Source: Frigoriflavimonas asaccharolytica
GTDB taxonomy: Bacteria > Bacteroidota > Bacteroidia > Flavobacteriales > Weeksellaceae
Assembly (NCBI RefSeq): GCF_013294015.1
Contig: NZ_JABSNO010000023.1
Span: forward strand, 1 to 57,525
Reading direction: 5' to 3'
Length of the DNA: 57,525 nucleotides
Within the stretch, counting starts at the first letter, position 1; every line of letters starts with the position of its first letter. Of this stretch, positions 37,529-45,218 are shown piece after piece. A program made the position numbers and the translations under genes. A model generated the notes under the pieces. It was not told the origin of the DNA and made no database searches. It saw only the letters and a list, made by a program, of their open reading frames with translations.

Positions 37529-40300
37529 TTAATTTAACTGAAATTCACAATATTGCGAACTCAACTTTTTAAGATTCTCATTTGCAGTTTCATCATAAGT
37601 GACAAAACCACTGTTAATCAAGAGTGAGGTTTTTAAAAACTCTATCCATCGTATATATTTTTGAAGAGCAATACTTTGAACATCAAGGTTACTGTTGTCG
37701 AATAGTTGCGATATTGTCGCCGGATCTGTCATTGGTTTTCTTTCAAAATAAGAATTACTATTATTTGCATTTATAGTTCTAATTTCCATTTTCTCCTCCT
37801 CAGAGATATAATTGATGTCAAGGTTGTAAACAATATCATTAATAATCAGAGAAAATGTCTCAGCAAGAAAAGCCTCATTTCCATGGTTAATATCGATTTC
37901 AGAAACTACGTCATTTAATATCATGACCAGTTTATTTCTAATATCTCTTTTATTTAAAATCGTTTTGAAGTGATCGGTAATGAATTCAATATTATTTTTA
38001 GTAATACCCTTCTCCGAAAAATGTTGAAAATTACCCTGATTTTCTATTTTTTCTAGCCAATTATTTATAACCAATTCTGTATAAGCTTGCGACTTGGTGT
38101 TCGTATTTTTGGGAAGTTTAAATAAATCTTCTTTTTTAACACCATGCGAACTAAGAAATTCTTCTACCAATTCTATGGTTGGTAAAGCAAATCTATCTTT
38201 AAGAATTTCTAAGGAGGATTGATATGAAGTTGAAGTTTTAAGTTCTGGATAACTTGTCAATAAAATTGATGCAGAATTGACTTCATAATTTTCCTCCGTA
38301 GCTGTATCCATCACAATTTTTTCATTTAAAAGATTGAAAATATCAACGGGCTGAATAGATAGAATTTCGATAAACTCATTGAATAAATTGAAATTTCGGG
38401 ACAAAGCAGTATTGAATTGAAATTGGAAGTCTGTTACCGTTCTCATGTTCTTTATTCTTAATGCACTTACGTCATCAGAATGAATAAATTTAACCAACTC
38501 TATTTTGAGATCAATAATAATTGAGTTAAGCAAATTCAGATAATGATTAATTTTTGCGATATTATTTGAAACGGGAATTAGATTTTGAATAATCATTTCA
38601 CTTCCATCTTTATTGAGACCAGTAGAATTTTCCCATGAATCAGAAGGATTATCGAAATGATTTTTCACAAAATCATAATTGGTAAAAGAATGTTTCATGG
38701 ACATTATGAAATCTGATCGCTCCTCTCGTAGATTTGTTTCCTTTCCAGTAGTTTCAAAACCATCATAAGTATCTGTGGAGTATTTGAAATCTCGAAGAAG
38801 ATAAAAATTCTTAAATTTTGGTGATACATGACTCCAGTTTACATGCCAATCACGAGATTTTGTAACGATCTCGTTTTCAAAAAATCTTACAAATCGATTC
38901 TCCCATTTATTTTGCAATTTCTCTGGACTACCCAAAAACCCCTCATCATTAGTAGTATCAAATCGCAATTGATTATTGATAAAAGTAAAAATAACAAATA
39001 GCGGTGGAACTGTTAAAGAACCTAACGATTTTGTTCTTTCATCTGCATTCTCTCCAATATTTTTAGAAATCCAGTTAAATAATAAATAAGATAATTCATT
39101 AATATTAAGTTGTGCATCGTTGGTACAGAATAACAAATTATTTATACTATAGTCATCTGTATATTTATTAAATAAATATGATACTTTTCCACGAAGTAAC
39201 ATTTGAGGAATATTTCTTTGAATTCCATCGGCTTCAATTCCAAGTCGTGTACGAGCACCTGGAAAATCTAATAAATCCGAATTCTTTAAAAATTCTTTAC
39301 AGTTTACTAAATCGTCAGGAATAGAAAAGATAAGTTCTGAAATTAATGAAGATAAATAAGCCGTATTAATCTTTACTTCATCCCCATTTTCCTTTTTGAA
39401 AACTGTTTCAACTGAACTTTGATTTAAAACCTTTAAATTCTCAACATCTAAAATTGCACCTCCAGTTCGTAGTACATTTTCAAATTGTAAATAGCCAACG
39501 GAGTCATATCCTAGTGTATCAAGATTTCGAATAAGATTATTAAACAGAGCTGATAAATCTTCATTCCGATTCCATAGAACACTAAAAATATCGCTCCACA
39601 CTGTAAAATCGAAATATTCTACTATTCTACTAATCCTTTCAAAAAATCTCGTTTCTTTAATACCTTCGAAAAGAATGGTATGCTTTGATAGATGATTTTC
39701 GAAATATTCTTTTATTTCAAGGATATCATATTCATTAAGGAATTTTTGTTTTATCTCTGTTTTGGTAATTTCAAATCTTTTTAGATGAATTTCAAGTTCA
39801 TTCCGATTTACGAATGTTGATATTTTCTTCAAATCTAAAAAGAAAGAATCTAGGATAATAATTAGAATATCTTTCGGACTTAAAATTTTTATTTTGATAG
39901 GGAAATCCTGAAACTTCACAGCATTATCAATCGTAAAACGAGTTACAACTCCAGTACTTTCAGCACCAGTTCCCGGCGGATTTATATCTTTCAAAAAATC
40001 ATATTCTCTGTCTTGATTTTTAATTACAAAAGGATGACCAGAGGAACTTAGTAAACTTTTAATCAAATATGATTTACCAACCTGACTTGCACCAAATACT
40101 GCTATTACTGGTTTGCTATCAATATTTGATGAGATTTTATTTAAGGTGTTAACTGCGCTTTTTAATTGTAACAGCACATCATTTTTATCTTCATATTTTA
40201 AGTTATCGTTCACCCATGAAACAGAATGATTAATGAGATTTTTTTTGTCTGCTATATAATTTTTAATCTGGAGTAAATCCTCAGTTGAATAATGTCGCAT
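37529..40300 (-). CDS. SrfC-family P-loop NTPase (virulence factor SrfC-like)
   Basis: A 923-residue protein with Walker A 'FGASQVGKSYLIKSLL' (69-84) and the SrfC hallmark 'NPPGTGAESTGVVTRF' (107-122). G3 'LDFPGARTR' lies at about 340-350. A clear NKxD base motif is not evident. The long C-terminal part is helical. SrfC proteins are GTPase-like partners of SrfA and SrfB in proteobacterial srfABC operons, first noted as SsrB-regulated in Salmonella; their biochemical function is not established. No membrane segment is visible, so it acts from the cytoplasm. It follows the SrfB-like gene by 5 bp. Confidence 0.85.
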   Translation of the reverse strand: MRHYSTEDLLQIKNYIADKKNLINHSVSWVNDNLKYEDKNDVLLQLKSAVNTLNKISSNIDSKPVIAVFGASQVGKSYLIKSLLSSSGHPFVIKNQDREYDFLKDINPPGTGAESTGVVTRFTIDNAVKFQDFPIKIKILSPKDILIIILDSFFLDLKKISTFVNRNELEIHLKRFEITKTEIKQKFLNEYDILEIKEYFENHLSKHTILFEGIKETRFFERISRIVEYFDFTVWSDIFSVLWNRNEDLSALFNNLIRNLDTLGYDSVGYLQFENVLRTGGAILDVENLKVLNQSSVETVFKKENGDEVKINTAYLSSLISELIFSIPDDLVNCKEFLKNSDLLDFPGARTRLGIEADGIQRNIPQMLLRGKVSYLFNKYTDDYSINNLLFCTNDAQLNINELSYLLFNWISKNIGENADERTKSLGSLTVPPLFVIFTFINNQLRFDTTNDEGFLGSPEKLQNKWENRFVRFFENEIVTKSRDWHVNWSHVSPKFKNFYLLRDFKYSTDTYDGFETTGKETNLREERSDFIMSMKHSFTNYDFVKNHFDNPSDSWENSTGLNKDGSEMIIQNLIPVSNNIAKINHYLNLLNSIIIDLKIELVKFIHSDDVSALRIKNMRTVTDFQFQFNTALSRNFNLFNEFIEILSIQPVDIFNLLNEKIVMDTATEENYEVNSASILLTSYPELKTSTSYQSSLEILKDRFALPTIELVEEFLSSHGVKKEDLFKLPKNTNTKSQAYTELVINNWLEKIENQGNFQHFSEKGITKNNIEFITDHFKTILNKRDIRNKLVMILNDVVSEIDINHGNEAFLAETFSLIINDIVYNLDINYISEEEKMEIRTINANNSNSYFERKPMTDPATISQLFDNSNLDVQSIALQKYIRWIEFLKTSLLINSGFVTYDETANENLKKLSSQYCEFQLN

Positions 40301-40305
40301 ATTTA

Positions 40306-43300
40306 TTAGTTTTTGACATTTAATGTAAATTCACAGGTATCTAGCCAAAAGCCAGCTTCTTCATGAAGTGTTTGATAATTTAATGAAAAATATTTTATAT
40401 ATTTATCGTTACCATCTGAATCTTCCACATTTACAATATTTATTTTTTCTTTGCTTTCATCAAATTCTCGGCTAAGTGTCACCTTAAGCGGAAGATTGGT
40501 GAAAATGCTATTTCTCTCTACATTAATCTGATTTTCATAGTATCGTTCCTCTCTACCTGGATATTTCATACGCACAATTATTTCAATTTCTTTATCATTC
40601 ACTCCGATACTATATAAATCCGAAAACGGATAATTAGTGGTTAGATATTTTGAATAACCAAACTGAAAGGGAAGTTTATTCACCGTAATTGTATCTTCAT
40701 TCTTTCTTGGAGTTAATATTTCCTTTTTCACATTTGCTTGATTATCTACAATATAATCAGCGGTAGAAACTAAATTTTGCGCTAAATATGTTGTGTCAAT
40801 TTTTAAATCGTTGATTCTCATTAATTTCCCTGCCATAACTGCAATAGTTGCTCCTACACAAACAACAGTTTTAGGATCTTCAATATAACCGTTATTATCT
40901 GCAAAGGGATACCATCTTCCGATCCAGTAATTATTTAAGTTTACTAAATTATTAGGTGATGTAGAAAGATATTTTTTGAACAAATTTTCGAAACTATTTA
41001 ATGAAGCAGGCTTTCCTGATAGTACAACATAATCACATTGGTATTGATTCATCACCACACAAATTTGCCTTATTAAACTATCAAATACTGCATTTACAAT
41101 ATTGTTAACTTTCTCCGGTGAAATTTTCCATTTGATTTCAGTAAAATTAAATCCAAAATGACGCTCGAAATAATTTAAAATATCTGTATTTTTGAACTCT
41201 TGATCAATAATCTCTTCGAAAGTTTTTATGTAACTCTCTTCATTATTCGCATTATTTAAAAATTCTAATGCAATTGGTACCGCAACCTGATGAATAAAAG
41301 CCTTTCTTACTACTTTCGCTTTGAATCCTATTTTATTACTGTCTTCTCCAAAAAATCCGTTGAGTTTTGCAGAAACATCAGGAATATTGATACTTCTAGC
41401 ATAAGCGCCAATTCCCCCTTCACACTGCACTTCCTGGTTATGATTATAAATTCCTTCAATTATATTTTTTTGAATAATCTCTCTCAGGATATCATCACCT
41501 GCATTTTTAAAAGTATCCCAGAAAAGCGGAAATGGTTTAAGTACATCTTCACCGTGGTTTGCTTTTAAAGTGTATTTATTTATCATTATATCAGTTGTAC
41601 CAGCACCTATATCAATAGATCCTACTGTTATAGAATCTTTATTTTTAAAGAGATAATGGTCAATTACATAATTATTACCTTTTAGTTTTTTCGCAAACAA
41701 ACTGTAAATAAATACCAACTGACTACTGGTAGCTTCGTCGTAAATCCAGTCTTTTTTCTCTTCGAGTTGACTTAGATTTTTTGAAATATCTTTAATTGAA
41801 GGAATAATTTCAGGAAGTTCAAACCATAGATTATTATAATCATTGTCAAAATAAAAATTAACATAATTATTAAGTAATTTACACGCATCTTCCGCTGCCT
41901 TTCTTAAAGCAATTTGCTCATGCTGAATCATCCCAGTCGGACAAGAAATTGTAATTCTTTTCAAAGTTCTTGGTATAGTCATATCACCATGTTCCTTTCG
42001 AAATGAGTAAGAATTTATCTGGACATAGGCGTGAATAATTAATTCTAAAAATACGAATTTCATTAAAGAACTTCGCGAAAAAAGAGGCTTTGATCCAAAA
42101 AGTTCATTTCCAGTAATTAATTCCCCATTTGCTTTTATCTGTTCCGAAATACCGTTTAGATAGACTTTTTTTATACTTTTAATATCTTTTGGATTAAATT
42201 CCCATTCTCTTTCTGATGGAGAATTATCCCATAAGTATCTTTTCGGACTTGAGTTATACGTCTTTAATTCATAGCCTAAACTTAGGTCTGTTATAGATTT
42301 ATTTATCAAACTTTCTGCTTCAAAACCAATTCGTACTAAACTTGGCACTGTGAATTTATTATTATGATACATTTCGTTATTCAGATCCCCAAATTTAGAT
42401 TCAGAGAAAATCAAATTCATCGGAAAGGGCTTTGAATATTCATTATGCGGATTAGTGTAATCTTGTATCAAAAGCTTCTTCACATTCTTGAATTCAAAAG
42501 AACTATCGTCCTTACTTTCGAAAAGAAGCGCACAAGTAGCTGAATTACCTATATCGATCACAAGATCAACTGGTTTTTTCCTTACATTATTTGTGAAAAT
42601 TTGCAATTCTGGCATATCTACAAGACTAGAGAGCCATTTCATCAACATAATATAACCTCCGGCATATTGCTTTACTGGTTTTTCATATCGTAATTCGTCA
42701 TTTTTACCATAATAAATGTCTGCAAGATATTTTTCTATCCATGACACAGAAGAATCTCTTTTAAATAAAAATACGCTTAAATTTAACTCATCTGTTTGAA
42801 TTTTGTAAATATTTTCTTCCGGATTTAAATTAAGAGATGGGCTTGTCTTGTCACTTTCATTTTTTGCTAAAGAAGTATCTATAGCTAAAACAATTTTAAC
42901 ATTCTTAAAATTTTCATCACATTCAAAAAATAGCCGAACCCAATCAGTTGGATAAAGCAAATCTTTATTGATTGAATTTTCTTTAAAAAATGGAAGAGGA
43001 ATCCACTTTTTTTGAAAATTTTTAAGCACTTTTTTAAGATTATTTTCCTCGAAATTTTGACCATATGAAGATAGTTGAGAAATATCAGTCTCGTCCTTGA
43101 TTTTTCCATTAACAATAATTTCTTTATCAACTAATTCTTGGACTCTATAAAAAGACTCCTGTCCATCTTTGCTAAATTTAACTAAAGGATCAAGAATAAA
43201 GTTGTAACTATTGGAATCATAGGGTTCATGATAGTAAACTTTGTTATTTTTTCCAAAATCCAAATCGATTTCAGCATCAAATTTATGATACTGTATACTA

Positions 43301-43329
43301 GAATTAGCAATTAATGATATTCTTTTCAT
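40306..43329 (-). CDS. SrfB-family actin/Hsp70-fold ATPase, first gene of the 11-gene operon
   Basis: This 1007-residue protein has the two ASKHA phosphate motifs: 'VDLVIDIGNSATCALLFES' (about 252-270) and 'TVGSIDIGAGTTDIMINKY' (about 570-590). An adenosine-type motif 'YVVLSGKPASLNSFENLFKKY' lies around 755-780. These identify an actin/Hsp70-like ATPase of the SrfB family. The N-terminal 250 residues and the C-terminal 150 residues form extra beta-rich domains. No membrane helix is seen. As the first gene it is preceded by a 20-bp perfect palindrome and a promoter-like region. In proteobacteria SrfB works with SrfC and SrfA; here it heads a larger set of genes. Confidence 0.87.
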   Translation of the reverse strand: MKRISLIANSSIQYHKFDAEIDLDFGKNNKVYYHEPYDSNSYNFILDPLVKFSKDGQESFYRVQELVDKEIIVNGKIKDETDISQLSSYGQNFEENNLKKVLKNFQKKWIPLPFFKENSINKDLLYPTDWVRLFFECDENFKNVKIVLAIDTSLAKNESDKTSPSLNLNPEENIYKIQTDELNLSVFLFKRDSSVSWIEKYLADIYYGKNDELRYEKPVKQYAGGYIMLMKWLSSLVDMPELQIFTNNVRKKPVDLVIDIGNSATCALLFESKDDSSFEFKNVKKLLIQDYTNPHNEYSKPFPMNLIFSESKFGDLNNEMYHNNKFTVPSLVRIGFEAESLINKSITDLSLGYELKTYNSSPKRYLWDNSPSEREWEFNPKDIKSIKKVYLNGISEQIKANGELITGNELFGSKPLFSRSSLMKFVFLELIIHAYVQINSYSFRKEHGDMTIPRTLKRITISCPTGMIQHEQIALRKAAEDACKLLNNYVNFYFDNDYNNLWFELPEIIPSIKDISKNLSQLEEKKDWIYDEATSSQLVFIYSLFAKKLKGNNYVIDHYLFKNKDSITVGSIDIGAGTTDIMINKYTLKANHGEDVLKPFPLFWDTFKNAGDDILREIIQKNIIEGIYNHNQEVQCEGGIGAYARSINIPDVSAKLNGFFGEDSNKIGFKAKVVRKAFIHQVAVPIALEFLNNANNEESYIKTFEEIIDQEFKNTDILNYFERHFGFNFTEIKWKISPEKVNNIVNAVFDSLIRQICVVMNQYQCDYVVLSGKPASLNSFENLFKKYLSTSPNNLVNLNNYWIGRWYPFADNNGYIEDPKTVVCVGATIAVMAGKLMRINDLKIDTTYLAQNLVSTADYIVDNQANVKKEILTPRKNEDTITVNKLPFQFGYSKYLTTNYPFSDLYSIGVNDKEIEIIVRMKYPGREERYYENQINVERNSIFTNLPLKVTLSREFDESKEKINIVNVEDSDGNDKYIKYFSLNYQTLHEEAGFWLDTCEFTLNVKN

Positions 43330-43407
43330 CTATTTTATAAAAATGTTACTAGCTACTTTTTTTGATTAATGTATAAATAACTATTTACTTTTTGTTTATC
43401 AATAAAA

Positions 43408-43420
43408 AGTATACTATACT
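43408..43420 (-). promoter_or_regulatory. Symmetrical AGTATACTATACT element in the srfB promoter region
   Basis: A perfect 13-bp inverted repeat (AGTATA, central C, TATACT) lies 79 bp upstream of the SrfB start. On the coding strand it is directly followed by TTTTTATTG, so it overlaps a TAnnTTTg-like -7 element (TACTTTTT). Promoter assignment is by analogy with the Bacteroidota consensus and is not exact. Confidence 0.35.
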
Positions 43421-43469
43421 ATAAACACATATAAAAAATCTTAAAATTAGGTAAAATAGTTCATCGAAT

Positions 43470-43489
43470 ATTGTACAAATTTGTACAAT
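43470..43489. promoter_or_regulatory. Perfect 20-bp palindrome upstream of srfB, candidate operator
   Basis: The sequence ATTGTACAAATTTGTACAAT is perfectly self-complementary over 20 bp. It is centred about 150 bp upstream of the first codon of the 11-gene operon and about 60 bp upstream of the promoter-like region. A dimeric regulator binding here is the likeliest reading. No regulator gene is encoded within the operon itself. Confidence 0.45.
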
Positions 43490-43922
43490 GTAGAAAAAAG
43501 AGAAGATTGCATTTTTTACAACTTCTTGCCATTTCACATTAATTTTATAAAACACTTTCTGTATTACGTTATTTATCTCCACTTCAAAATTAATTATTCT
43601 ATCTATAACAGCCTTACGGGAAACCGTAAAACGAGTTAATAAGCCTTTTTTTTTCTAGTTTTTTTTACAAAACATTGCTTTAAGTAACTGATTTTATTTG
43701 TCTTAGAATTTATTTTGTGTGGGAACATTATACTAATAAAAAAATTGAATACGATTACTGAAATTTTAACTGCTAATAAATCTAAAACTGGTTTATAAAT
43801 CTTCAATTATAAAGTGTTTAAATATTAACATTCATTTTATTTTTTTTCTACATCCCTTCTTTTATAGAACTCTGCAATATCATTTATAAAATTAAAAAAA
43901 AACGAGTTCCGAAGTTTTTTCC

Positions 43923-44034
43923 CCTTTTCGCAGAAAAGGCAAGATCGTCTTCGTAACCAAAACTTACAAAAGTTTGTGGGTACAAAGACACATCTTGCTA
44001 AATCTATTCGCTATTTTTTCAGACCTCTGAAAAA
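43923..44034. other. Cluster of inverted repeats at the edge of the integrated replicon
   Basis: Three structures lie in tandem. The first is CCTTTTC-GCA-GAAAAGG (43923-43939). The second is a nested pair with outer arms GCAAGATCGTCTT (43939-43951) and AAGACACATCTTGC (43985-43998) around inner AAACTT/AAGTTT (43960-43975). The third is TTTTTCAGA-CC-TCTGAAAAA (44015-44034), a perfect 9-bp stem. Clusters like this are typical of oriT, a nicking or resolution site, or the attachment core of an integrative element. No relaxase gene is seen in the window, so the role is open. Confidence 0.5.
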
Positions 44035-44125
44035 GTTGAACTGACTCAGTGTAAAGCATTGGTATTCAAGTAGTAATTGATGCATTTTCTTTTAAAAAAG
44101 AAAGAATTGAAGGTGGGTTTATTTT

Positions 44126-44483
44126 ACGCATGTAGATTGATTACCTGTAGCTAATTTATGCAGGTGCTGTATTCATTTTACGCAGGTTCAGGCAAAATGA
44201 TGGGTCTATTTTACTCAGGTGCGAAAGTTTACCTTATGTTATTTTACGCAGGTTGGAATTATATCCTGCAATTATTTTACCCATGTTAGAAAAATATCCT
44301 GTACTAATTGTGCGAAGATTCCTGCATCTTTTTTACGCAGGTTAGAAAAATATCCTGACTTAAATTCACCCAAATTCCTGCATCTTTTTTACGCAGGTTG
44401 TTACTCTATTTTTCACTTTTGTATTTGAAATGGGTAAATATCGTTCGTTTATCCATTCACACCTATATTTATTTTACGCAGGT
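44126..44483. repeat. Helically phased 'TTTTACGCAGGT' repeat array, copy 1
   Basis: Good and degenerate copies of ATTTTACGCAGGTT occur with their 'ACGCAGGT' cores at about 44126, 44158, 44180, 44213, 44246, 44279, 44312, 44335, 44368, 44391 and 44476. The spacings are 32, 22, 33, 33, 33, 33, 23, 33 and 23 bp, then 85. All but the last are close to two or three turns of DNA. A protein binding all sites would sit on one face of the helix. The array lies about 300-500 bp downstream of the rep fragment and is probably part of the replication or copy-control region. Confidence 0.7.
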
Positions 44484-44642
44484 CTGAATTATCTTTTTGC
44501 CTTCAAAATCAACTAATGCGATTGTTTTTTTTTCTTTTTAAAGCAAATATCTTTTCGGAAATAAAATCCTAAAATAATTTAAAATTCTAAAAAGTAAAAC
44601 ATCTGTAAATCTGCGCTTTACAGTTCAGTATTTTCGAAATAT

Positions 44643-44651
44643 TTATCCACA
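44643..44651 (+). promoter_or_regulatory. DnaA box (TTATCCACA), origin copy 1
   Basis: TTATCCACA matches the strict DnaA-box consensus TTATNCACA exactly. It is followed by about 50 bp of very A+T-rich DNA, a probable unwinding element, and then by the 21-bp iterons at 44775. This order is the standard plan of an iteron plasmid origin. Confidence 0.7.
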
Positions 44652-44774
44652 TCTATTTCTTTTATTATTAAAATTATATTTATTAATAACATTAGTATAA
44701 TTAAGAGCGAAATTTAAAATCTTCCTAAAGTATTATGGATATTAGGTTTTTCAACTATTTTAGCAAATTAATTT

Positions 44775-44900
44775 GGAGATAAAATCTTATTTCACGGAAA
44801 TAAAATGCTTTAATCAAGAGTTAAAACCCAGATTTTCGGAATTAAAAACCTGGACAGCGGAAATAAAATTCTGGTTTTCGGAAATAAAATCACGATTGTT
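44775..44900. repeat. Six tandem 21-bp iterons, origin copy 1
   Basis: Six units with an exact 21-bp period start at 44775, 44796, 44817, 44838, 44859 and 44880. The core is GGAAATAAAAT followed by a variable part ending in TTTC or similar. The third unit is degenerate. The last unit overlaps the stop codon of the rep fragment. An isolated seventh core lies at 44557. Rep_3-family initiators bind such iterons as monomers. Confidence 0.8.
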
Positions 44901-45198
44901 TTTCGAGTAAATTAAAAACCGCTTTTATGTAATGATCACCGCTTAAAGTGGGGTGAATTTTGTTTTTTAATCTGATAGAAAGTTCTTTGTAACCCTTAAT
45001 TTCAAAGAGTTTTTGCAATGTCCTGACATTAAAGTCATTTAAAGTTCGTTTTCTCTTCAAATATTTTATAGAACGATCTACCTGCAAATCATTAAGCGAA
45101 AGAAATTTTTCATTTTTACCGGTTGATTTTGAGGTATAATAAATCGAAAATGTGTATTTGCCTTCTCTATAAGCATAGTTGAAACTCAAATCAATCAA
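44890..45198 (-). pseudogene. Truncated replication initiator (rep) fragment
   Basis: The last 98 codons are nearly the same as the C-terminus of the full initiator at 50290-51303 ('SKSTGKNEKFLSLNDLQVDRSIKYLKRKRTLNDF...'). The N-terminal two thirds are missing, replaced at 45193 by unrelated DNA of the cargo segment. The remaining open frame starts MIDLSFNYAYREGKYTF, but it lacks the winged-helix domain needed to bind iterons. It is a remnant of a duplicated replicon and is unlikely to act as an initiator. Confidence 0.85.
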
Positions 45199-45218
45199 AT
45201 CCTTCTGTTATGGACCTA

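Larger units (their letters stand above)
43330..44125. other. Intergenic region between the Srf-like operon and the replicon origin
   Basis: About 800 bp without a credible gene. From left to right it holds the srfB promoter region, the 20-bp palindrome at 43470, a small hairpin (TTACGG, GAAA loop, CCGTAA at 43614-43629) and the nested inverted repeats at 43923-44034. A short hydrophobic open frame at 43385-43582 is not convincing. The left boundary of the integrated replicon probably lies within this stretch. Confidence 0.5.
44334..45193. repeat. Direct repeat copy 1: duplicated origin and rep 3' end
   Basis: About 860 bp is repeated at 49710-50593 in the same orientation. From 44505 to 45193 the two copies align with a constant offset of 5400 and no gaps; by eye I count 18 mismatches over 673 bp from 44521, about 97% identity. 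The copy contains phased repeats, a DnaA box, the 21-bp iterons and the last third of rep. The identity ends abruptly at 45193 within rep. Confidence 0.9.

Noticed and set aside
43385..43582. 65-codon hydrophobic open frame upstream of srfB
   Set aside because: It overlaps the palindrome and promoter region, is extremely A+T-rich, and has no recognisable features.
44219..44428. 69-codon plus-strand frame over the phased repeats
   Set aside because: Its apparent peptide repeats come from the DNA sites themselves.
44126..44483. CRISPR-like array
   Set aside because: The repeat core is only about 12-14 bp, spacing is helically phased rather than repeat-plus-spacer, and no cas genes are present.
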